Below are positions 35,305-46,397 of a stretch of DNA of 64,000 nt, piece by piece. The DNA is taken from the NCBI GenBank assembly GCA_030180135.1, contig CM058237.1, positions 35,795,126-35,859,125 of the forward strand, read 5' to 3'. How positions within the stretch are numbered: position 1 is the stretch's first letter; every line of letters begins with the position of its first letter. Origin of the DNA: Orychophragmus violaceus (taxonomy: Eukaryota > Streptophyta > Magnoliopsida > Brassicales > Brassicaceae). The translations under genes and the position numbers were made by a program. The notes under the pieces were generated by a model. It made no database searches. It was not told where the DNA came from and was given only the letters and a program-made list of their open reading frames with translations.

Positions 35305-36664
35305 ATGGAAGGCTATCAAGAACTCTTGAACAGCACAAGAATCATTCTTGATGCAGGAAACTATGGGTTCTGGAAGTCAAGGATGAGGTCGTAGATCAGG
35401 GGAATCAATCCACTTGCATGGAAAGCAATCATGGAAACATGGGAGGAGCCCACGATCAAGGATGAAAAAGGTGTGGAGACGCCTAAACCAGAAGAAACTT
35501 GGACAGAAGAAGAAACAAAAAGATCAAAATACAATTCCAAGGCTCTAAGCCTATTCACTGCAGCGTCTCTAGAAGACCTTCGAGCTGATTCAAGGGTGCG
35601 AAATGGCTAAGGATGCATGGGATATATTACAAACACACTTCGAGGGAACTCAAAAAGTGCAGAACTCTAGAAAGGATCTTCTGGCCTCACGGTTTGAAAA
35701 TCTAAAGATGGATGAGCATGAGTATATTGCAGACTTTAGTGCTAAGCTGAGTTCACTCTCCCAGGAAGCTGCAACTCTTGGGAAAAAGTACAAGGAAAAG
35801 AAACTTGTGAAGAAATTTCTGAGGTGTCTTCCGGCTAAATACATGCCTTACAAGTCTGCTTTAAATGTGTCTCAGAACACAAATGAACTTACATTTGGGG
35901 AAGTTGTAGGTATGTTTCAAGCTCATGAACTAGAGTTGGAAGGCATTAAGAAACCGCGTAGCTTAGCTCTGGCGGTTATTGAAACAAGCAAGCATGTTGC
36001 AAATGAATATTATCCATTAAGCTTGCTTGTTATAAGGTTCGATCGAGCATTAAGAAGAATTGAGCAAGGACAGGGATCTGCTCAAAAGAAACCAAATATC
36101 TCCAAGAAACAAACTGAAGGAGATAAATCGGTTAACGTGCTGAAATCCAGTGCCATGAATTCAAAGGCTTTGGACACTACCGAACTGAGTGTCCAACAGT
36201 CAAGAGGAGGAAGATCAAATGCTTTGGCTGTCAAGGTATTGACATACCCAATTGGAATGTGTCAATGCTCAAAAGAGGAGAAAGGAAAAATCTCTACTTG
36301 CAGAAGAAGATACTGACGAGGTTAGCACTGAGAGTGAAGAAGATCTAAACAATTTTGTGGCATTCATTGGTATTACTGAGTTTGAAGGAGAAGAAGATGA
36401 GTCAGACTATAAATCAGAACCTGATTTGGATATAGGCGAGGTGAGAGACACCTTAATCAAAATAGGAAAAGAGAATGTAGAACTGGCCAAGAAGAATTCA
36501 CGGCTTGAAGCAATCATTGAGTCACTAAATCTGGAACTCATGACCGTGAAAAGGATAAGTGATGAGAGTGTGACACTAATGAAAGACAAAATGAATCTCG
36601 ATGTTAAGGCTGAAAGGCTGGAACATGAGCTGAAAGCAGAAAAAGAAACATCAGCACGACTGTA
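35305..36664 (+). pseudogene. copia gag
   Basis: Starts MEGYQELLNSTRIILDAGNY at 35305 and meets a stop at 35392-35394. The body continues with DAWDILQTHFEGTQKVQNSR, LASRFENLKMDEHEYIADFS and KFLRCLPAKYMPYKSAL, the copia capsid-type (UBN2-like) Gag domain. A frame break at about 36290 is followed by an acidic, coiled-coil region (IKIGKENVELAKKNSRLEAI) typical of the long Gag of SIRE elements. The zinc knuckle lies further on, in the next frame. Gag would form the virus-like particle. Confidence 0.85.
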
Positions 36665-36788
36665 AGCAGAACTAACACATCACCACAAGAAGATTCACAT
36701 GCTTACAGGGAGTAAGCAACTTGACAAAATCTTGAGTACTGGAAGAACTGAAAGAGGATATAGAGGTCTCGGATACACATGAAGGAGA

Positions 36789-39700
36789 ATGCAGGAAGCC
36801 GAGAATGCCAACTTTGTTTCAGGGGGATTTGTTAATCAAGATTTCAAATACTCATACAAAAGAACGGATGCATGCTGGTTTTGTGGAAACCAAGGACATA
36901 TCAAAGCATACTGCAGAAGATTCAGGGAAAAGGTAAACTGGCTGAGAAGACAAGGTATGTATTACTGGAATGGCTTTAAGAATCAAATCTGGATAAAGAC
37001 ATCTGATCTACACCAAACAGCAAGGAATGGGCCCATGAAAACAAAAGCAGGTCTTGGATTCAGATGTAGCATGGCCTTAGTCTCAGACGAGCTGGAAGAA
37101 ACAGTCCCATGGTACTTTGACAGTGGATGCTCCAGACACATGACTGGAGATCAGAAAAATCTACAAGGGGTTAAGTCAATCAAAGGAGGGAAAGTCACCT
37201 TCGGAGATGGAGGACATGGAAACATTCTGGGTAGGGGACAAACAAGTGAGATTGAAATACCAAAAGTGATGAATGTTTATTTGGTGCAGGGACTCAAGGC
37301 AAATCTCATCAGCGTAAGCCAGTTGTGTGATGAAGGATTGATGGTTATGTTTACACACACTGAATGCAAAGGAATCAATGAGCGTCAAGAGACTGTCATT
37401 CAAGGAGTCAGGACAGGCAACAACTGCTACATGTGTAGAAACACAATGAAGTGTTTTAATTCAAAGGATGAACTTAATCTATGGCATCAAAGGCTGGGAC
37501 ACATGAATGTTCGAAATCTGACTACTTTGGTAAATATAGAGATTGTCCGTGGAGTTCCTCAGATAAAAGGAGGTGACAAGATGATATGCGGACCTTGCAA
37601 TCAAGGGAAACAAGTCAAGGTTCAACACAAAAGGGTTCCTGACGTTCAGTCTAAGTCAGCTCTTGACTTAGTTCACATGGATCTAATGGGGCCAATGCAG
37701 ATCGAGAGTCTAGCAGGAAAGAGATATGTCTTTGTACTTTTGGATGACTGCACAAGGTTCACATGGGTAAGGTTCATCAGGGAAAAATATGACACAGCCA
37801 GCAGCTTCAGGATTTGGGCACTTCAGCTGATCAATGAGCGTGGAAGTGTGAAACGAATTCGGAGTGATCATGGAGGAGAATTCCAAAATGACACAATGAG
37901 AATGTTTTGTGAGAATCATGGGATAAGTCACCAATTCTCGGCACCCAGAACTCCACAACAGAATGGTGTGGTAGAAAGGAAGAACATGACACTTCAAGAG
38001 ATGGCTAGAGCAATGATACATGGTAACAATGTACCAACCAAGTTCTGGGCTGAAGCAATCAACATTGCATGTTACATTATCAATAGGGTGTACGTTAGAA
38101 AGGCATCCACAAAAACACCATATGAACTGTGGAAGGGAAAAACACCCAAACTGAGCTATTTCCATGTGTTTGGTTTCAAGTGCTACATCTTAAACGATAA
38201 AGATCACCTTGGAAAGTTTGACTCAAAGAGCGATGAAGGATATTTCTGGGTTACTCAGGGAATAGTACAGCGTTTAGGGTATACAAAAACAGAACATGCC
38301 TTATAATGGAGCCAGTGAATGTAGTGTTTGATGATTACTCATTCACATAGCGGGAAGGAGTGAACTCTGAAGGAGAATCTAATAATGAAGGGAGAGATGA
38401 AATATCCAGAGGCTTGAGAAATCTGACTCAGACTGATCTGACTCAGGACATAGCTCAGCCCAAGAAAGAGTTGCGAGTTCCTCGAAATCATTCTGCCACA
38501 TACATTATTGGAGAAGCAGGAGAAGAAAGGAAAACTGGGAAAGTCCAGATGAACTTTAAAACCAAGAAAAACGAGAAGCCTAAATAACAAACTCAATAGT
38601 CGACAAAAACAATCAAATAGCTGCATGTTCCTCGCAACCATTCTGCCAAAGACATCATTGGAGAAGCTGAAGAAGAAAGGAAAACCAGACGAGTTCAACT
38701 CAACTTCAGAGAAATGGTAAGATTTGCATGTTTTGTATCTACTATTGAACCTATAACTCATGTGCAGGCAATAGATGACGAGTTTTGGATCGTGGCCATG
38801 CAACAAGAGCTGGAACAATTTGTTTGCGACGTGTGGGAATTGGTTCCAAGACCAGAAAAAGGAAACATTGTTGGAACAAAGTGGATCTTCAAGAACAAGA
38901 TTGATGAAGAAGGGGTTGTAATTCAGAACAAAGCGAGATTGGTTGCTCAGTGATATTCTCATATCAAAGGTGTAGACTTTGAAGAAACATTTGCTCCTGA
39001 CGCAAGACTTGAGTCAATCAGACTGTTTTTAGGAATGGCGTGCATCATGAATTTTACAGTCTATCAAATGGACGTAAAAAGTGCATTTCTGAATGGGTTT
39101 CTTCAAGAAGAAGTATACGTTGAATAGCCAAAAGGATTTGAGGATGCCTTGAATCCTAATCACGTGTACAAGCTAAACAAAGCGCTCTATGGTCTCAAAC
39201 AAGCTCCCAAAGCATGGTATGAAAGACTAACTGGATTTCTATTAGATCAAGGATACAACAGAGGGAGTGTTGACAAAACTCTGTTTATACTTGAACAGAG
39301 AAAGGAGATTCTGATGGTGCAAATATATGTGGATGATATCATCTTTGGAGGCACATCACAAGAACTGGTTGATGATTTTGTATCAAGCATGACAAAGGAG
39401 TTTGAGATGAGCATGGTTGGTGAATTGAAGTACTTTCTAGGACTTCAGATCACACAGTCAAGAGATGGTATATTCATATCACATGCAACATATGCTAAGA
39501 ATCTCCTCATTAGGTTCAAAATGGAACACTGCAAAGAGGCTAAGACACCTATGAGTACTACGGTCAAAATGACAAAGGACGATGATGGAAAAGACGTGGA
39601 TATAAAGACCTACAGAGGGATGATCGGAAGCCTTCTCTATCTGACTGCTAGTAGACCGGACCTAATGTTTAGTGTTGGAGTGTGTGCACGGTTTCAGGCT

Positions 39701-40275
39701 AAACCCAAACAGTCACGCCTAGAGGCAGTCAAGCGTATCATCAGGTATGTCAAAGGATCAGCTAGCTTGGGGATTTGGTATTCTAAAGGATCAATCAAGA
39801 GTCTTGTGAGTTACTATGATGCCGACTGGGCAGGCAGTGTTGATGATCGGAAAAGCACAAGTGGAGGATGTTTCTTCCTTGGGAAAAACCTCATTGCATG
39901 GATGAGAAAGAAGCAGAATTCATTGTCTCTATCTACAACAGAAGCAGAATATATTGCAATGGGAAGTTGATGTGCACAACTCTTATGGATGAAGCAAATG
40001 TCTGCGGATTTTGGAATGGATTCAGGAGTACTACTGGTGTATTGTGACAACAAAAGTTCCATAAGTATTTCAAAGAATCCAGTACAACACTCTAGAACCA
40101 AGCATATTGACATAAGATACCACTTCATTCGTGAGTTAGTGGAAGAGAAACTGGTAATGATAGAACACATTGTCACTGAGTCTCAACTGGCTGATTTTTG
40201 TACAAAACCACTTGACTTCAATCGTTTTGTCACTATGAGAAATGCACTTGGTATTTGATAGGGTCAGGTTTTAAT
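36789..40275 (+). pseudogene. copia pol: zinc knuckle, protease, integrase, RT, RNase H
   Basis: CCHC knuckle CWFCGNQGHIKAYC; protease WYFDSGCSRHMTG; integrase with HQRLGHMNVRNL, D in MDLMGPM, D in RSDHGGEF and E in NGVVERKN; RT with YVDDIIFGGTS and KALYGLKQAPKAWY; RNase H with DADWAGSVDDRKSTSGG and STTEAEYIAM; then QLADFCTKPL. Breaks occur at about 38250 (end of integrase), 38951 (TGA after RLVAQ), 39124 (TAG) and 39968 (TGA). Element E splits the last codons at 40255/49381; across the junction the frame reads ALGICEM then stop. Insertion and reverse-transcription functions are lost here. Confidence 0.9.
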
Positions 40276-41448
40276 CCTATTCTACTGCAAGTGCACAGTT
40301 AAGTGATTGTAGTATATAGGGTATCGAATCCACATAGACTCTGGTTCCGATAGGTTAGAACAGTAGGAATTTAAACTAAGAAGAAAGCAATTTGTAGTAA
40401 ACTAAATAGCAAAGCAAGAAAGTAAACAAGTAGCAGATTATCAGTGGTGAAAGCAGTCAATTAAAGGCGCTAAGTCTAGGGCGTTCTCAGGAAATCAGAC
40501 AAGCAGACAAATCAATCAGTCAGGATCTAATTAAGAACAGTTCTAGAACTCAAATCACGGATATAGAATTAACCAAATCTCTTTGCGAGAATTCTCTAAG
40601 TCTAAGTGCAGCAATCCAAATTCCTATGCAATTACTAACAGATTAAACCAGCATTAATTTCAAGTTCGATATGTTCACAATTAAACTAAACCAAATTCCT
40701 TTGCGAGAAGTTTAATTGCTCAACATAAATAGTTCAGATTCTAAACCACACTCTCGTGTCGTATTTAGCAACCTAAGATCTAGATTCTAATTGATCAGGT
40801 TAGAACTAGCATTAAACTCAATTTAGATCGAAGAACATTCTATTCATGTGAATCCTTAACTGAATTAAAACAAGTCTAGCAAGTCATGAAATCCTTAATG
40901 AGAAACCCAAAACCTAACTATGAATCTACTCACACATGATTAATGAAACAGAAATCATAGAATTAATAGATTGCATATAAGAAATTAAATAGATAAAAGG
41001 GTTCGAAATCTTCTCCAAAATAGATGAAGTACAGGATTAGATCAGCCCCAAAAGCTCTAAAAATCTCTTAGCTCTAAGTATGAAAGCGTATGTAAAATAA
41101 ACACCAAAATCCTAATTATATAGGCATAATCTCGGCTGGGGCTTCTTTATAAATACTAGAAACTTCTGGGCCAAAGTGCAAAATCTTTATTCTTCATTAA
41201 ACCGCCGAATCGGCCCATCTCTCTAGTGTGTCGATCGACACCAAAGGTGTGTCGATCGATGCATGATCCCAAAATCGGACAGTGAGCTCAATCTCTCGGC
41301 CAAACACTCCAAAAATCCCAAAATGCTCCAATATCTCCAATTCTGCTCCAAACCTGATTATACCTGTAATAGACTCTAAAAGAACACAAAAGAACACTAA
41401 AACACAATTATATCATGGCATAAAACCGGTAAAAACCATGATATATCA
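40256..41448 (-). repeat. 3' LTR of element E (1193 bp)
   Basis: Tips TGATAGGG...ATATATCA. CpG-dyad pair TGTCGATCGACA at 41229-41240 and TGTCGATCGATG at 41250-41261 (period 21). The polypurine tract lies to its right. Confidence 0.95.
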
Positions 41449-42861
41449 ACTCCCCCACACTTAGCCTTTGCTTGCCCTCAAGCAAAACAGAGAACTAGAA
41501 TGTAGTGAAGAGGTTTGAAAACTCTTCAGAAACTCTTTTCATCTTAGAAGCAGCAACACTCAGATTCCCCTTAGTAAACCACATGAAAGAATCAACCTGC
41601 AGACATCAAGACCAACATATACTTCCCCCACACTTAGCAACTGTCCTAAGTAAACTCCACAATCACATTCACGCATTCAAATTCACCCTACTGACTTCTG
41701 CAAGTATTTAAGTGCGGTCTCACCTAAGGAGTATCGATCAAAGGCACATGGACTCTTACCTTATCAGCTCTAGACCACCATACTATCTTTCTCTAGTCCC
41801 TTTCTTCTCTTTTCCCTTCCTTAGCATTCTGATTTTTCCCCATTGGGTATCATTTTTTTTTTTTTATCAGTGCTCTTCCCGTTAAGGGGTGTACTTTGGA
41901 CACATTCCATGGATGCACAGGATATGAAAGTTGTAGCTACCATTCCCATGACCACTTCGGAGTTACTAACTCATCCTCAGTTTATTATCTTTTTTTTTAT
42001 GGAAGGGGAGAAGGGAACTAAATAGGACAGGTTTACAGGCTGTGTCAGAACTAACAAGGGAATCCGACACAAAGTATACCAAGCCCTTAGGTGAGAAATC
42101 TAAGTCAGTATTAAGTTTGAAGTCAGTAAAAGGATCCTCTGATACATGAAGTGATGTGGGTGTCCTTAGTAGGTTGATCCATGTCTGGGTTTTCTAATAG
42201 TCAGAGATAATCTGCAGCTTCATCCCAATGGTTACTTAAGTTCCTGCAAGTGCTGCTAATCTTCTAAAAAAATCATTGTTTCTTACATAAACAATTTTGA
42301 CTCAATAAAACAAATTTTGAAAAATTTAACTGACTCTAAGAAAACAAAAGAAAGAAGTTAGTAGAACCTCCCCCACACTTAAGACACAATGTCCCCAGTA
42401 GTGTCAAGCGAAGGATTGGTCAAAAAGAAAAGAAAAATTTGTTAAAAGGATTGGTTGAGTTATGTCGGGTTTTACCTCTGTCGCTCAGGCATCGATCGTT
42501 GCACTAGGTGCATCGACCGTTTCTAGGCGATTTTCGTGTATGATCGATCGTTGCTCAGGACCGCAACGATCGCTGCAATGCGATTTCGATCGTGTTGTGA
42601 CGATCGACACAGTGTTGTGTCGATCGACGCACTGCGTATATCGGATCATTCAGCTAGTTAGAAGGTTAGTCCATTGGTTATTGTCAGATTTCGAATCCTG
42701 CAAGCTGAAAACACTGAAAACAGAGTAAAATCAAAGCACATGATGTATCAAATCAAGCACAACCATCCAAACATAGTAGCATCCTAAAAATCAAAAAGAA
42801 AAAGTGCAAAGGAAAAGAAAAAGATAGCAGAATATAGAACCGACTGTCTGAAAAATGGAGA
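41449..42861 (-). other. 3' UTR of element E
   Basis: Noncoding. It starts with the ACTCCCCCACAC polypurine tract (plus strand) and is homologous to element C's 3' region but without the triplication. CpG-dyad pairs lie at 42493/42514, 42545/42567 and 42601/42621. Confidence 0.75.
42493..42626. repeat. three CpG-dyad pairs in the 3' UTR of element E
   Basis: Core hexamers CGATCG/CGACCG start at 42493 and 42514 (21 bp), 42545 and 42567 (22 bp), and 42601 and 42621 (20 bp). This stretch is noncoding in E. Confidence 0.85.
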
Positions 42862-44369
42862 CTACGCACTCTCGCTCTCATCATCATCTATCCCACCATA
42901 GCGCTCAATGTCACTGGCTGCCGTAGGAGAACGCTGTCGACGTCGAGTAGCAGGGACGAGCTGATGGACCTGTGGCTGTCTCCTGCAAGTGCAGCCACGC
43001 ATCCACTCCCAAATGGTCTTCAGTATCCCATCATTGCGCTCTCTCCACTCAGCCATAGACATGTCTCCCAAAGGAATCGTGGGCTCTGGGAAAGGACCAA
43101 TATCGTCAGCAGGGGCAGCAGCAGGCGCAGGAGCAGAGGAAGATGAAGCTCGTGTGGAAGGCTCTCCCAGCGGATGAGCCATAGAAGGGACTCTGCGCTG
43201 CTCAGTCTCAGGAGGCTGGAATCTCAGGGCCTCCAGCGTATCAATCTGTGTAAGTGCAGGAGCAGGAAGTTCCAAACCACACTTCCCAGAGCTCTGATCA
43301 TGGTAAACCCAAATGCGCCCCTCCTTGAGCCAGGTGGCGCTCTGCAAGTGGCTGAAATCAAGGAACTCCTTGGCTGTGTTACACTATGTGCCCTCTAAGG
43401 GAATCCCGCAGTGCATGAAGATGGGAGTAAGCAGCCTCCCCACTGTCTCAGTAAGCACACCATCAAATGGCTTCAGCTGCAGGTCGCATATGTGCTGAGT
43501 GAAAACAGCTCCCAAGTTGAGACCCTTAGTAGGATCTCTCACGCCAGAACCCTCAAACTGATCTCGCAGCCCGATAAACAGCATCTCCATCTCATACTTG
43601 TGCATCTTTTTGACCTCATACTTGCACAACAAACTCCAACACAAGATACGCAAGACATATCTCAGTACAGGATGCCTCACCTGCTTCACCGGTGTAGTCC
43701 TCGAGTTGTATCGACCACTGCCAATACACTCCCAAAATGATCGAGCCTCCTCTGGATCCCACTCAAGTGGCATGCCAATGCGTCTAGGATCAGTGCTGAA
43801 ACCGTAGATCCTGCAGATATCTAGTAAAGGAATCTGATATCTGACTCCCCAACTCATGAAGGTAAAGATACCTCCTGTAGCGCTCCTGCTGTCTGGATCC
43901 GGGTAAACCACTCTGCAAGTGGCTAGCAACTGTCTGACCAGCTATGGATATAAATCATAAGGACGCATAGGCATTGTCCCTAGATCAATGCCCTTACATA
44001 CTGCAAGAACCTGCTCATCTATCCCAGACTCTTACAGGTAGAGTAGTCTGCAAACTTGGTTGGTTTAATATTCATCCCACACCAACCGTTGTATAGCAGC
44101 GTGTCAAAATCATCCCACTGGTTAAGCAGTGCCCTCTCTGTAAACTCAGCAGTCTTGAGGAACTCAGCTATGTTCTGTGGCCACTGTCTGGTTGTCGGGA
44201 TCGGTGTCTCATCTGCTTGGGGCCAAGGCAGTGCTACTGCTGGACCAACTCTCACATAAGGCTCAGGTGGCTGTGACTCTCTATGGAACCACCCTGGTGG
44301 TGGTAGGTACTGTCGTGTGGTTGTTGCTGCTGTGGCTCGGCGCTTGCGGGGTTGTCTGCGAGATGCCAT
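42862..44369 (-). pseudogene. Athila 3' ORF (ORF1-like family) of element E
   Basis: Begins MASRRQPRKRRATAATTTRQ at 44369, immediately after a TACAG acceptor. It breaks after NIKPTKFADYSTCKSLG at about 44019. It continues at 43929-43384 with FTFMSWGVRYQIPLLDICRI and RHPVLRYVLRILCW, and at 43347-42862 with a Pro/Ala-rich tail and WEWMRGCTCRRQPQ. It ends with an acidic DDDESESA. The same protein architecture occurs in B and F. The family is that of the Arabidopsis retrotransposon ORF-1 (ATHILA) proteins, of unknown role, here at the envelope-like position. Confidence 0.7.
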
Positions 44370-44910
44370 CTGTATTCAAGAAATTTAAAACAATTAGTCT
44401 CGGCACTCTCTCTGTGAAATCGCGAAGCAACGACCGTTGCAGCTAAGGCATCGATCATTGCAAGGCGATTTCGCATTATCAAACATATCCCCAAAATCGC
44501 AAAGCAGCGACCGTTGCACAAGTGCAACGACCGTTGCAAGGCGATTTCAGCCGCAATCAAAATCCCTAAAATCGTTCTAAATTCGTTCAAACAACCACAA
44601 AATCAACAATAACCCATCACTAAACAACCTAAATCATGTTCATATCGGCACAGAATCGTCAATCTCAGGCTAAACATTCGAATTTCATAAACCCTAAAAT
44701 CAATTCCGAAAATGATGAAAATGAGAGCTCATACCTTGGAATTTTTGTAAATGGGTTATAGAAATAGCTAGAGGATGTTAAAACAAGTAGGATTGAGCTT
44801 TGAAACACGAGAAATGATGAAAAATTGAGAGATTTAGGAGTGGAGAATCTCGGTTGTACGGTCGGCGGAATGGAGAAGAAAAGAGAAGAGAAGGGTTTAA
44901 GGCAACTTAC
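44370..44910 (-). other. predicted intron before the 3' ORF, element E (541 bp)
   Basis: On the minus strand GACCGAG|GTAAGTTG (donor at 44910) and CTTGAATACAG|ATGG (acceptor at 44370). It matches the 531-bp intron in B by position. CpG-dyad pairs inside it include cores at 44508 and 44528. Confidence 0.65.
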
Positions 44911-45278
44911 CTCGGTCGACCGTTGCTAGAGAACAACGATCGATGCTGGTTGAACCAAATCGATTCTGGTTTAGCGCGCGTACCTTAATTTTGCAATTGA
45001 ACCAATTGCAACGACCGTTGCACAGGACCGCAACGATCGTCACAATGCGATCACCTCTCCTCGTCGTAATCTCCTTGCAACGAACGGTGCACAAGTGCAT
45101 CGATCGTCACACATATCCAGACTCGAGTTCTATATCTGAAACTTTAGCAAAAACAAACAAAAACGTGAAATCCTAAGAAAAACACCAAAAATAAGAAAGA
45201 AAAATAACTAAACCTAACAGTGGGTTGCCTCCCACTCAGCGCTTGTTTAAGGTCATTAGCTTGACCGGACGAACAAGA
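44911..45278 (-). other. spacer between protease and 3' ORF intron, element E
   Basis: Noncoding. It holds CpG-dyad pairs (44917/44937, 45012/45034, 45081/45101) and the conserved hairpin AGTGGG-6-CCCACT (45219-45236) also found after pol in A. It marks the deletion junction where RT-RNase H-IN were lost. Confidence 0.65.
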
Positions 45279-46397
45279 TCATTTTGCTGGAGATCTTGAC
45301 AGAGACTTTGATTGCCTCTGTGCAAGCCTCCTCATCCATGGCGGAGAATAAGTTGTATCAGAATGATCCTGTCCAAGAAAAGAAGGAGTAAACTGCTCTC
45401 CAGGATCCAAAACCGTAGTGTGACTTGACTGCTCATCATCTCCATCCATAATAGTGAAGGTCTGCCCATCTATCAGTGGCTTGTGCAGCTTGTCCATCTC
45501 AAAATGCAGCGGCTCATCTCCCAGGTGGAGGTCTATCAGACTGTGTCTAACGTCTATCGCTGCTCCCGCTGTAGCCAAGAATGGTCTTCCCAATATCAAC
45601 GCATCATCAGGATCACTGTCATACTTCAGCACTAGGAAGCCTGTTAGAACTAAATAGTTTCCAACTCTCACCGGGATGTCCTCAAGGAGTCCTTCCGGAA
45701 CTCGTATAGACTGATCAGCTAGGACAAGAGAGGTCCTAGTAGGAGAAAAATCCAGCATACCCAACTTGTCTGCCACAGAATATGGCATAAGACTTCCAGC
45801 AGCTCCCAGATCACAAAGAGAACGCCTAAAACTATCCTCAAAGATAGAACAACTTAGCACAAAAATCCCATGATCAGGCAGCTTCTTGGGAACCTTGGTT
45901 AACAGCACATCACTTATCTGTTGAGGGACTACAATCACCCAATCTTTCAGCTCTTCATCCAAAGGCAACATCTTATTCAAGTACCTCTGAACACATGGGT
46001 GATAAGGTGGATCATCAGATGATGGAATTTCTTCCAACTCTTCACCAATCTCCTCTAGCTGCTTAAGCTCTTCAATCTCCTGCTTAATCACTTCAGATAC
46101 TGAGGGATATAGTCTAATGAATTGTGCATAAATCTCCTCCTGAGTAATCTCAGACACTCCAGGGAATAAGCGATCAAGCTCCAAATCTGCATCAATGCTA
46201 TCAACATTCGGCGAGCCTGTCTGTTCACGACCTGCATCGACCGACACTAGGTGTGTGTCGATCGATGCAACACTGTTTTCACAGTTTTCACCCGGGAGAT
46301 TTTCTCCAAAATCCGAAATTTCATCCTCCTCTACCAACTCAGCCGTACTTAGCTCAAATCCTTCACCTAGGTGAGATCCATCATCAATGTACACATA
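45279..46397 (-). CDS. aspartic protease region of element E
   Basis: Minus-strand reading of about 370 residues following gag in the same frame after one TGA. An N-terminal acidic linker holds VASIDTHLVSVDAG (a CpG-dyad pair, cores 46238/46259). The retropepsin follows: RRSLCDLGAAGSLMPYSVAD with the D-x-G active site, LADQSIRVPEGLLEDIPVRV and ALILGRPFLATAGAAIDV. It ends LAQRQSKSLSRSPAK, with no RT afterwards. The enzyme would process Gag. The frame is intact over its whole length, unlike the protease of A or B. Without read-through of the TGA it lacks an obvious own start codon. Confidence 0.75.
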   Translation of the reverse strand, partial: YVYIDDGSHLGEGFELSTAELVEEDEISDFGENLPGENCENSVASIDTHLVSVDAGREQTGSPNVDSIDADLELDRLFPGVSEITQEEIYAQFIRLYPSVSEVIKQEIEELKQLEEIGEELEEIPSSDDPPYHPCVQRYLNKMLPLDEELKDWVIVVPQQISDVLLTKVPKKLPDHGIFVLSCSIFEDSFRRSLCDLGAAGSLMPYSVADKLGMLDFSPTRTSLVLADQSIRVPEGLLEDIPVRVGNYLVLTGFLVLKYDSDPDDALILGRPFLATAGAAIDVRHSLIDLHLGDEPLHFEMDKLHKPLIDGQTFTIMDGDDEQSSHTTVLDPGEQFTPSFLGQDHSDTTYSPPWMRRLAQRQSKSLSRSPAK

